Positions 1 to 7,022 of a stretch of 19,986 nt of DNA are shown piece after piece (the stretch's first letter is position 1; each line of letters starts with the position of its first letter). Made by a program: the position numbers and the translations under genes. The notes under the pieces are model-generated. The model was not told the origin of the DNA and searched no databases. It saw nothing but the letters and a program-made list of their open reading frames with translations. Source of the DNA: Eubacterium sp. UBA3782 (GTDB lineage Bacteria; Bacillota; Clostridia; Lachnospirales; Lachnospiraceae); the NCBI GenBank assembly GCA_002368795.1, contig DFFG01000039.1, positions 1 through 19,986 of the forward strand, given 5' to 3'.

Positions 1-431
1 CGGTCCAGCTTGTTGATAAAGGTAAAGATGGGGATATGCCGCATGGCACATACCTTGAACAGCTTTCGGGTCTGGGCCTCCACGCCCTTACCGCCATCGA
101 TGACCATGACGGCAGAATCCGCCGCCATCAGCGTACGATAGGTATCCTCCGAGAAGTCCTGATGTCCGGGTGTATCAAGGATGTTGATGCAGTACCCGTC
201 AAAATTAAACTGAAGTACAGAAGAAGTCACCGAGATGCCTCGCTGCTTCTCGATCTCCATCCAGTCGGAAACGGCATGTCTGGCGGTTGCCTTTCCCTTT
301 ACGGAACCAGCCAGATTGATAGCGCCGCCATACAGGAGAAACTTCTCTGTCAGGGTCGTCTTACCTGCATCCGGATGCGAAATGATCGCAAATGTTCTTC
401 TTTTTTCGATTTCCTTTGAAAAATCAGCCAC
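1..431 (-). CDS. prfC: Peptide chain release factor 3 (RF3), N-terminal part, runs off the window
   Basis: Translational GTPase that removes RF1/RF2 from the ribosome after termination. Only the first 143 codons plus two bases are present; the gene continues beyond base 1. The G-domain motifs are in order: G1 SHPDAGKT (residues 18-25), the switch I region with QRGIS (63-67), G3 DTPGH (86-90) and G4 NKLD (140-143). The DFSEDTYRT stretch after G3 and the HAVSDWMEIEKQRGIS stretch are characteristic of RF3 rather than EF-G. The start is GTG at 431-429, chosen because AGGAGG lies 6 nt upstream and the protein then begins MADFSKEIEKRRTFAI, matching the family start. A separate promoter lies upstream (529-558), so it is probably not co-transcribed with sbcC. 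Nothing looks damaged in the visible part. Confidence 0.95.
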   Translation of the reverse strand, partial: MADFSKEIEKRRTFAIISHPDAGKTTLTEKFLLYGGAINLAGSVKGKATARHAVSDWMEIEKQRGISVTSSVLQFNFDGYCINILDTPGHQDFSEDTYRTLMAADSAVMVIDGGKGVEAQTRKLFKVCAMRHIPIFTFINKLD

Positions 432-528
432 GAAAAGCCTCCTGCCACTCTTTGCTGCGCCTTAAAATCGCTTTGTCTTCTGCTGCCAGATAAGGTTTCC
501 ATCCGATGGACAGTCTGACAGCCCTACT

Positions 529-558
529 AATATAGCACAGGGCTTTGCAAGGCGTCAA
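529..558 (-). promoter_or_regulatory. Sigma-A-type promoter of prfC
   Basis: On the minus strand, TTGACG (558-553) is followed after 18 nt by TATATT (534-529), with TGC directly before it as an extended -10. The expected start near 522 gives a leader of about 90 nt before the GTG of prfC. The leader contains a small CCATC/GATGG hairpin but no riboswitch I recognise. Confidence 0.65.
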
Positions 559-582
559 TTGCGAACTGTATCAGGAGAAAAG

Positions 583-802
583 CGGCCCGCAAGCAGGCAG
601 ATATGTCCGCTCACGCGTTGTCTCCTCGTCGGCGCTCCGCCGCTTATCTGCGGCCGCTCCGGCAAACTCGGGCACTTTTCTTTTTCTGGCTTTTTTAATA
701 TGTAAAGTGCCCTCAGACAGTGCCTTTGCGGCCGCGCTATGCTCGCGCCTCCGTCGTCGACTGCCTAACGTTCGCCGGACATGTCTGCCATCCTGCGGAC
801 CG
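583..802. repeat. Large imperfect palindrome between sbcC and prfC
   Basis: The gene-free stretch 432-812 is largely filled by this inverted repeat. Plus-strand 583-678 matches the reverse complement of 704-802 in blocks: an outer 27-bp block (583-609 against 776-802, 22/27 identical, sharing ATGTCCG), GCGGCCGC (650-657 and 728-735), GGCA, and a perfect inner GGGCACTTT / AAAGTGCCC (670-678 and 704-712). The stretches between blocks match poorly. The centre, 679-703, is AT-rich. It begins 10 bases past the sbcC stop, and the minus-strand RNA leaves the 3' arm into TTTT, so it may end sbcDC transcription. It codes for nothing recognisable. It could be a dispersed palindromic element or an outsized terminator. 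Confidence 0.7.
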
Positions 803-812
803 TCATTTACTC

Positions 813-3800
813 TTAGCTAATCTGCCAGCGGACATGGCTGCCGGTATCGTCCTTGGTGACCAGCAGCTGATCCTCCAGCTCCTGCCGGAGCTCGTTGACA
901 TGGGAGATGATGCCGATCAGCCGGGATCCGCCTGCCATCTCGCGCAGCACCTTGACGGCCTGCTCTCTGGAATGATCGTCGAGTGAACCAAAACCCTCGT
1001 CGATAAACATCATATCCAGGTTGATGGAGGATGCGGATTCCTTGATCTGGTCTGCCATTCCCAGTGCCAGGGACAGGGCTGCCATGAAGGATTCTCCGCC
1101 GGACAGCGTCCTGACCTCCCGCAGTTTTCCGGTGACCGCTGAGTATACCATCAGGTCCAGGCCTCTGTTTTTGCCATCTCCGGCCTTTTCGATATCGTAC
1201 ATCCGAAGCTCGAACTGGCCGGCAGACATCTCCTGGAACCGGTCATTGGCTGCATCCAGGATCCGTTCCAGATAATACCGCTGCACAAAGGTCTCGATAT
1301 CCATTCTGGCTCCCGTCATCTGTCCGGCGAGCCGTCGGTGGAGTCCGTACAGCCGGAGGTATTCCTCGGTCAGCGCTTTGTTTTCTTCCATCCGGGGCGC
1401 AAGCGCTGCCGCCGTCTCAGCAGCGACGCGGTACTGCGCACCTTTCTGCTCCAGCTCCGCCTGTTTTTCCTTCCATACCTTATCTGCTTCTGATGCAGCT
1501 TCCCGGAGCATGGCAATGTCCGGCCGGCTGCCGCTTCCTGCAGCCTCCCTGGCGGTTGCAGCTGCACTTTCCGCTGCGGCCCTCTTCTTCATGAATGCCG
1601 TGATCTCCTGCTGGATCTGGTCTGCCTCATCTCTGGCATACCGGGCACTGACGGCCATCCAGCGTTCCTCTTCGATGGCTTTCTCCTCCAGGGCCAGACG
1701 GTAGGCAGTTTCTCTGCCGGCAAGCTCCTCTTCCAGCCCCGGCAGCTCCTCTGTGTATCTCCGGATCAGCGATGCCGCCTCGTTTTTCGCTTTTGCAGCC
1801 GCCTCCGCATCCCTTGCAGCCTTGCGTTGTGCGTCCACAGCCGCCTGTCTTTCGGCCTGGGCTGTGCGGCGCTCTGCTTCTGCCGCATTCCGGTCCGCAA
1901 AGGTCCTTCTGGCCTGCAGCTCCTTTACCAGCGTCTCTGCCTGTACATATGCTTTTTCTGTCTGGACAGCAGTCTCCCTGGCAGCCTCCGCTGAGGATCT
2001 TGCTGCCTGCAGCTTTTCATCCGCCCCCTTCAGGTTCTCTCTGACAAAGGAAAGCTGCTTTTCTTTTTCCTGCAGCTGCCTGCCCTCTGCCTCCGAAATC
2101 CTGGCACGATCCGCCAGGATCTCCTTCATCCCGGCGATCTGCAGGCTTTCGCTTCCATCTGCAGCCTCTCCCTGGATTTTTCCGGTCAGCCGGACAAGCT
2201 CAGATGCAAGCCGCTCTTCCTTTTCCTTTGCAAGATCCGATGCGGAGCGGGCTTTTGCCGATGCCTTCTCCAGCAGCAGCTGCTTTTCTTCTGCCGCCCG
2301 GGATAAAGCTTCTATTTTTTCTCTTGTCAGTACGCGATGCTCCTCGGCCAGCACACAGGGGTGCGGGTGCTCGAGAGAACCGCAGACCGGACACGGCTTG
2401 CCCGGCTCCAGCGTAGATGCCAGGAAGCCGGCCTGGGCATCCAGATACTGCAGTCTGGCACTCTGATGCGCGTCTGCCGCTGCCTGGTATTCCTCCCTGG
2501 CCTTCCGATAACCCTCTTCCGCGCGCTGTGCCGTCTGCCGCTGTTCTCCTGCCTCTTTCTGAAGCTGCTCTGCCTCTCTGACCTCCCGGCGCAGTTCCGC
2601 AAGCTCTCTTGCCTTTGCCCGCCAATTGGCCAGCTGCGCCTCAGCTCCCTGCAGCTGGTTCTCCTGCTGCCGCCATTCCTGTATACACTCAGCAAGCGCT
2701 TCCGAAAGCTGCCGCTTTTCCTCTGCATCTTTCCGGACTATAAGGAGTCTGTTTTCTTCTTTGTGAAGTGTCTCTTCGGCTTCTTTGATCTGGTCAAAAA
2801 GCTCCAGCGCCTTTGCTGTCCGCTCCTCCGCTTTCGCACAGCTCTCCAGCTTCTGGTCCAGCGCCTCCTTCGCTTTCCGCTCTCCTTCGGCAGCCTGCTC
2901 TGCTGCCTGGATAAGCGCGGGCTGCCTCTCCTGCATCACTGCCAGGCTGCTGCGCATTCTGGATGTCAGCTCCTCCTGATCCTTAAACCTGCGGAACTGC
3001 CCTTCCAATTCCCAGGAGATGCGGATATCCTGCATGAGTTTTTCCTTCTGGCGGATCGTATCCTCCTGTCTGCTGCACTCCTCCAGCTCGGCAAGCGCAC
3101 GGTCCAGCTGGTCAAAATATCGCACGATCTGCTCCGCTGCAGCAAGGGCGGTCATCCGGTGGTCACGCTCCCCGGCAGCTTCATCTGCCGCTGCCTGAGC
3201 CATCCCTCGCGCTTCCCCAAGGAAGCCGCACAGCGCATCCAGAAGCGCCGACAGCTGCTCCATATCGGAGGCGGTTATCCGCTCATTGCTCATCAGCCGG
3301 CTTTTGACCTGGAGGAGTTCATCCCTGCCGGGGAATCCTTCCGGCACCTGGATCCGGTTCACCTCGTTCTGGCAGATCGTCCGCAGCCGGGCAAGCTTTG
3401 CCTGCCGGTCTTTTTTCCGGTCCGCCAGCTCATTGATGATCTGCTGGTACTGCTCTGTATTGAAAAGTTTTCGGAAGATCAGCTTTTTTTCATCGGAACT
3501 GGCCCGAAGCAGCTCCATAAATTCGCCCTGGGCGATCATGGCCACCTGCATGAACTGTTCCTTCGTCAGCCCGACGATCTCCGCCAGCTTCCGGTTTGTC
3601 TCCTTCATATTTCCGGAGAATATAGAGGTATCCGGAAGTGTCAGTGATACGTTCTCCTTCTCTTCCTTCTCCCCGGTTCCTCTCTGGAGATTCCGGATAT
3701 GGCGGGGAGAACGCCGCACGGTATAGAGATCCTCTTCCTCACCGTTTTTTTCAGAAAAGAGCAGCTCGACATAGGGTGATGTGCTCACATCCGTGTACTG

Positions 3801-4007
3801 ACTCTGCAGCTCGATGCCGTCCTTTTTGTTCGTTCCGGAGCTTGCCTCGCCGTAGAGAGCAAACACGATAGCATCAAAAATCGTCGTCTTTCCGGAACCG
3901 GTATCGCCCGCGATCAGGAAAAGGTTCTGCACAGGCTTTGTAAAATCGATCTCGGTCTTTTCTCCATACGAGCCGAAGGCCTGCATGGTCAGCTTTATCG
4001 GTCTCAT
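813..4007 (-). CDS. sbcC: Exonuclease subunit SbcC (Rad50-like ATPase)
   Basis: SMC-like ATPase of the SbcCD (Mre11-Rad50 type) nuclease, which opens DNA hairpins and degrades blocked double-strand ends. The 1064 residues fit the family. In order: N-terminal ATPase lobe with Walker A GDTGSGKT (34-41) and the Q-loop region near AQGEFMELL; a long Ala/Glu/Lys/Arg-rich coiled coil; the zinc hook CPVC with Cys539 and Cys542 almost exactly at mid-protein; a returning coiled coil; then the C-terminal lobe with signature LSGGES (968-973), Walker B ending in IDEGFG (Asp1003, Glu1004) and D-loop SLDD. The ATG lies only 2 nt after the sbcD stop, so the two are an operon and probably translationally coupled. 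The long coiled coil with its GC-rich codons produces several long antisense reading frames, which I treat as shadows. Confidence 0.97.
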   Translation of the reverse strand: MRPIKLTMQAFGSYGEKTEIDFTKPVQNLFLIAGDTGSGKTTIFDAIVFALYGEASSGTNKKDGIELQSQYTDVSTSPYVELLFSEKNGEEEDLYTVRRSPRHIRNLQRGTGEKEEKENVSLTLPDTSIFSGNMKETNRKLAEIVGLTKEQFMQVAMIAQGEFMELLRASSDEKKLIFRKLFNTEQYQQIINELADRKKDRQAKLARLRTICQNEVNRIQVPEGFPGRDELLQVKSRLMSNERITASDMEQLSALLDALCGFLGEARGMAQAAADEAAGERDHRMTALAAAEQIVRYFDQLDRALAELEECSRQEDTIRQKEKLMQDIRISWELEGQFRRFKDQEELTSRMRSSLAVMQERQPALIQAAEQAAEGERKAKEALDQKLESCAKAEERTAKALELFDQIKEAEETLHKEENRLLIVRKDAEEKRQLSEALAECIQEWRQQENQLQGAEAQLANWRAKARELAELRREVREAEQLQKEAGEQRQTAQRAEEGYRKAREEYQAAADAHQSARLQYLDAQAGFLASTLEPGKPCPVCGSLEHPHPCVLAEEHRVLTREKIEALSRAAEEKQLLLEKASAKARSASDLAKEKEERLASELVRLTGKIQGEAADGSESLQIAGMKEILADRARISEAEGRQLQEKEKQLSFVRENLKGADEKLQAARSSAEAARETAVQTEKAYVQAETLVKELQARRTFADRNAAEAERRTAQAERQAAVDAQRKAARDAEAAAKAKNEAASLIRRYTEELPGLEEELAGRETAYRLALEEKAIEEERWMAVSARYARDEADQIQQEITAFMKKRAAAESAAATAREAAGSGSRPDIAMLREAASEADKVWKEKQAELEQKGAQYRVAAETAAALAPRMEENKALTEEYLRLYGLHRRLAGQMTGARMDIETFVQRYYLERILDAANDRFQEMSAGQFELRMYDIEKAGDGKNRGLDLMVYSAVTGKLREVRTLSGGESFMAALSLALGMADQIKESASSINLDMMFIDEGFGSLDDHSREQAVKVLREMAGGSRLIGIISHVNELRQELEDQLLVTKDDTGSHVRWQIS

Positions 4008-4009
4008 CC

Positions 4010-5158
4010 TTAGTTCACCCCCTGTACCGTATGGATCACATCCTGCAGCATCGCCTTTTCTTCCTCATCCAGATCCGCCAGAAAAGCGCAGCACAGCTCA
4101 TAGGGACTCTGTTCCCTCTCTGCCGCTCTTGTGCGGGTATACTCTGCGCTCCGGATCGTCTCACGCCGGATCTCCAGAAGATTTGGAAAGCAGCTGCGGA
4201 GCCTGTCCTGCATATCGATCACATCCAGATCCCGCTTATCGGTCAGCGTCACCGATACATAGTCGCTGCAGCCCATGGCAAGCACATCCGAGAGCTCTCC
4301 TCTGATCGTCCGCACCTCCCGAAGAGGCGCAAGCGGAAGGACCCTGGTATGTACGGTCCCCTTTTCCAGAAGCTCACAGACAACGATCCCCTTGGTCTGC
4401 CCTGCCTCGCTGAAAGAACAGGCAAGAGGGGTTCCGCAGTAACGGTAATGATCGGATCCCACCCGCATGGGCTTGTGGATATGGCCAAGGGCTGCATAGT
4501 CGAAGGCCTCCAGCACATCTCCGCAGACCTGGTCGATATTGCCGACGGTCAGGATCTCCGAAGCCATGCGGTCCACCTGGTCAGGATCCTTGCCCTTTGG
4601 CACATAGAACTGATGGCTGACCAGCACATTTCTCTCGCTCGGATCGATATCTTCCCGCCCGATCAGCCGGTGCAGCGTCTCGTCATAGGAATAGTTGTTC
4701 CCGTTTTTGTCCTGCCCCACCACCTTTCTGACCATCGAAGGCTTTACGAAAGGCAGCAGGTAAAAATTGACGCTGCCATAGCCGTCGTTCAGCACGACCT
4801 TTTCGATATGCTCCTCTTCACTGACCGGCGGCATGCCGATCATATGGACATGCTGACGGGAAAGAAGGTTGCGGTACAGATCCAGACGGGCTGCCGAATC
4901 ATGGTTGCCGCTGATCATCATGATCTCCGCTTCCGGCACCGCATCAGCCAGTTTCTCCGTAAAGGAGCCAAACAGCTCCACCGCCTCTGCCGGAGGAATT
5001 GCCTTGTCATAGATATCTCCGGCGATCAGGACGGCATCCGGCTTTTCCTCCTTTGCCTTTTCCACGATCTGATCCAATATATAGCGCTGATCCTCATACA
5101 TATCTCTTCCGATCAGCTTGAGACCAATATGAAGATCCGATAAATGAAACAGCTTCAT
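4010..5158 (-). CDS. sbcD: Exonuclease subunit SbcD (Mre11-like nuclease)
   Basis: Metal-dependent nuclease subunit that pairs with SbcC. At 382 residues it is of normal length. The calcineurin-like phosphoesterase motifs are complete: SDLHIG (Asp8, His10), AGDIYDK (Asp48), GNHDS (Asn85, His86, Asp87), VSHQF (His182) and LGHIHK (His226, His228), which together bind the two metal ions. The C-terminal part after about residue 270 is the capping/SbcC-binding region. The start is ATG at 5158, with AGGAG about 10 nt upstream. It is the first gene of the sbcDC operon, read from a promoter at 5245-5273 that diverges from the tRNA-Leu promoter. All catalytic residues are present, so the complex should be active. 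Confidence 0.97.
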   Translation of the reverse strand: MKLFHLSDLHIGLKLIGRDMYEDQRYILDQIVEKAKEEKPDAVLIAGDIYDKAIPPAEAVELFGSFTEKLADAVPEAEIMMISGNHDSAARLDLYRNLLSRQHVHMIGMPPVSEEEHIEKVVLNDGYGSVNFYLLPFVKPSMVRKVVGQDKNGNNYSYDETLHRLIGREDIDPSERNVLVSHQFYVPKGKDPDQVDRMASEILTVGNIDQVCGDVLEAFDYAALGHIHKPMRVGSDHYRYCGTPLACSFSEAGQTKGIVVCELLEKGTVHTRVLPLAPLREVRTIRGELSDVLAMGCSDYVSVTLTDKRDLDVIDMQDRLRSCFPNLLEIRRETIRSAEYTRTRAAEREQSPYELCCAFLADLDEEEKAMLQDVIHTVQGVN

Positions 5159-5244
5159 TTTTTATATGCTCCTCTTTTTTCGCCAAGGCTGATACGCTTA
5201 TCATCCTGCCGGGGCTATGCTCCCGGTTCTGCTCAGTCCTGTCT

Positions 5245-5273
5245 ATTATACACCTTTGTCAGTTTTTTTGAAA
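5245..5273 (-). promoter_or_regulatory. Probable sbcDC promoter
   Basis: The minus strand has a perfect -10 TATAAT (5250-5245). At 17 nt spacing the -35 is a weak TTTCAA (5273-5268). It would give a leader of about 80 nt before sbcD. It lies back to back with the tRNA promoter at 5281-5309. Confidence 0.5.
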
Positions 5274-5280
5274 TTTTCTG

Positions 5281-5309
5281 TTGACGTACAGGAATTAAGA
5301 TGCTATTAT
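5281..5309 (+). promoter_or_regulatory. Strong promoter of tRNA-Leu
   Basis: TTGACG (5281-5286), a 17-nt spacer and TATTAT (5304-5309), preceded by TGC as an extended -10. The expected start near 5316 is about 30 nt before the tRNA. Confidence 0.75.
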
Positions 5310-5344
5310 AACATCTGTTGCGAGGGTTCGCCCCGCTTATATAT

Positions 5345-5428
5345 GCGGAAGTGTCGGAATTGGCAGACGAGCAAGACTAAGGATCTTGTGACCCTAGGGT
5401 CGTGTGGGTTCAAGTCCCATCTTCCGCA
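5345..5428 (+). tRNA. tRNA-Leu, anticodon AAG
   Basis: A class II tRNA of 84 nt. The acceptor arms GCGGAAG (5345-5351) and CTTCCGC (5421-5427) pair perfectly, with A as discriminator. The D-arm contains GGAATTGGCAGAC, typical of bacterial tRNA-Leu. The anticodon stem CAAGA/TCTTG encloses the loop CTAAGGA, giving anticodon AAG for codon CUU. The long variable arm is GACCC-TA-GGGTC, and the T-arm has TTCAAGT. CCA is not encoded. Alignment to ordinary Leu tRNAs of the same layout places A at position 34, which would need deamination to inosine to read more than CUU. This is the only clear plus-strand gene in the window and it has its own promoter and terminator. Confidence 0.95.
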
Positions 5429-5439
5429 TAGCCATTGAA

Positions 5440-5472
5440 GGAAGTTTGCAGGAATTGCAAACTTCCTTTTTT
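5440..5472 (+). terminator. Intrinsic terminator of tRNA-Leu
   Basis: A perfect 11-bp stem, GGAAGTTTGCA (5440-5450) with TGCAAACTTCC (5456-5466), has a 5-nt loop and is followed by six T residues (5467-5472). It lies 11 nt after the tRNA. Confidence 0.9.
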
Positions 5473-5589
5473 CATGCCAAAAGCGGCTTAAATTCAACGT
5501 TTTCTTTGCACACGGACATTTTCCGGTTCACTTTACGTTTCTTTCGAATTTATCCATTTTTTGTCCCTAAAGGGTTCAAAAAAAGGTTC

Positions 5590-5673
5590 AAAAAAGGCTG
5601 CCGCAGCAGGCAGATATCGTTCATAATCCTTCCAAAAGAAGATTGATGCACGTTCTGCCTGTCTGCAGCAGCC
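5590..5673 (-). terminator. Terminator of the pyrH-rseP operon
   Basis: Read on the minus strand, the arm at 5673-5654 (beginning GGCTGCTGCAG) pairs with 5614-5596 (ending CTGCGGCAGCC) over 19 bp, with one bulged A and one G-T wobble, followed by TTTTTT (5595-5590). The loop is unusually long at about 39 nt. It sits 17 nt after the rseP stop codon. A shorter alternative stem, CTGCC/GGCAG, can form in the 3' arm alone. The rest of the gene-free stretch 5473-5690 shows only a short repeat of GGTTCAAAAAA (about 5574-5595). Confidence 0.65.
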
Positions 5674-5690
5674 CTGCTTTTTCCATCCGC

Positions 5691-6989
5691 TTAAAACAGC
5701 TTCAGGATATCATGTATCGTAATGTAGACCATCAGCACCAGCAGGATCAGCAGGCCGTAGAAATTGATGCCGGCTTCGATCTTCCGGTTGACTGGTTTTC
5801 TTCTGATCGCTTCGATGGCCATCAGGAAGAGTCTTCCGCCGTCCAGCGCGGGAAGCGGAATCAGGTTCATGACGCCAAGGTTTGCGGAGATCATGCTCAT
5901 GATGCTGAGTACAGTCAGGACCGCCTCGCCCACGGAGACCTCCTCGGCCACCTCTGCTGCCGTATCTCCCACCGTCTTGACGATGCCTACCGGCCCGGAC
6001 AGATCATTGACGGTGTAGGTCCCGCCGGCCAGTCCGGCCAGGGATTCCCAGACCATCTTTACCCAGAAGGCTGTCTCTCCAAAGCTGTAGGCAATCACGC
6101 CTCCGACCGGCTGTTTTTCTCTTGCCAGATTGAAGGAAAAGCCCAGAAGGCCGCGCCGCACCGTCTTTGGCAGTACGCCGCCCAGGGTGATAGTTTTGCC
6201 TTCCCTGGAAAGCTCAAGATCCACCGGGGAACCGTCCATCGGATGCTCGGCCAGGTATCCCTGCAGCTCCTCCATGCTTCCGACGGCTTGTCCGTTGAAG
6301 GAGGTTATGATATCGCCGATCTGTGCCCCGGCAGCCTTCAGGGAGCTGTCGTTGGTCAGCATGGTGATCTCTACTCCGCCGGCCTCTGCATCGCCGTAGT
6401 AAAAGCCGAGCATGTACCGCTCATCTACCTCCGGCGCATAGGCAAGATCGATCCGTTTTCCGTCCCGGACAACAGTCATCTCGATCTGGTCTGCCGGGAT
6501 CTCATTCAGGACCACATCCATGTACAGATCTCTGGCATTGAGTACGGAGCTTCCGTTGAACCGCACGATCCGATCTCCCGGAAGCAGGCCTGCCTGCGCG
6601 TCGGCAGAATCTGCCGCCACCTCCACGACCGTGGCCGGGTCAGCACCGCTGATGCTGATGATGACCACAGAGATCAGAAAGGCAAGGATAAAGTTGAATA
6701 CCGGGCCGGCTGCGACCACGAGCGCTCTTCTCCAGAGCGGGGCGCCGATGAAGCTGCCCTCCTCCAGGCCGTCGCCTTCGTCCTCATCCAGCATGGTGCA
6801 GGATCCGCCAAAGGGCAGCGCCCGCAGGGCATACACCGTTTCTCCCTTCTGAAAGGAAAAAAGCATAGGGCCCATACCCAGGGCAAATTCCAGCACCTTT
6901 ATGTGATTCAGTTTTGCAAGCAGGAAATGACCGAACTCGTGATAGAGCACGACAAGTCCCAGTATCAGAATACCGATCAGATAGTTCAA
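5691..6989 (-). CDS. rseP: RIP zinc metalloprotease RseP (site-2 protease family)
   Basis: Membrane-embedded zinc protease that cuts transmembrane segments of anti-sigma factors and signal-peptide remnants. 432 residues. The first membrane helix carries HEFGH (His17, Glu18, His21); the third ligand is the Asp in the LPALDGG motif of the C-terminal membrane region. Between them are two PDZ-like domains, around residues 118-195 (LLPGDRI) and 205-285 (QIGDIITSFNG). A further helix follows the NLIPLPALDGG region. No ATG fits the N-terminus; the start is TTG at 6989-6987, with GAGGAAG about 9 nt upstream, which puts HExxH at residue 17 as expected. It is the last gene of the pyrH operon, 33 nt after dxr, and is followed by a terminator. 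No ispG follows it here, although that gene is often next in Firmicutes. Confidence 0.95.
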   Translation of the reverse strand: MNYLIGILILGLVVLYHEFGHFLLAKLNHIKVLEFALGMGPMLFSFQKGETVYALRALPFGGSCTMLDEDEGDGLEEGSFIGAPLWRRALVVAAGPVFNFILAFLISVVIISISGADPATVVEVAADSADAQAGLLPGDRIVRFNGSSVLNARDLYMDVVLNEIPADQIEMTVVRDGKRIDLAYAPEVDERYMLGFYYGDAEAGGVEITMLTNDSSLKAAGAQIGDIITSFNGQAVGSMEELQGYLAEHPMDGSPVDLELSREGKTITLGGVLPKTVRRGLLGFSFNLAREKQPVGGVIAYSFGETAFWVKMVWESLAGLAGGTYTVNDLSGPVGIVKTVGDTAAEVAEEVSVGEAVLTVLSIMSMISANLGVMNLIPLPALDGGRLFLMAIEAIRRKPVNRKIEAGINFYGLLILLVLMVYITIHDILKLF

Positions 6990-7022
6990 TGTCTTCTACT
7001 TCCTCTGTCTAAAAATGCCGGT

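Noticed and set aside
583..802. CRISPR array or insertion-sequence ends
   Set aside because: There is one inverted pair, not direct repeats with spacers, and no transposase frame within or near it.
2337..3647. A 436-codon plus-strand frame and other long frames opposite sbcC
   Set aside because: The GC-rich coiled-coil codons of sbcC leave few stops on the other strand; the products are low-complexity.
5429..5690. Possible integration site or prophage remnant beside tRNA-Leu
   Set aside because: No integrase, no copy of the tRNA 3' end downstream; the stretch is accounted for by two terminators plus a short A-rich repeat.
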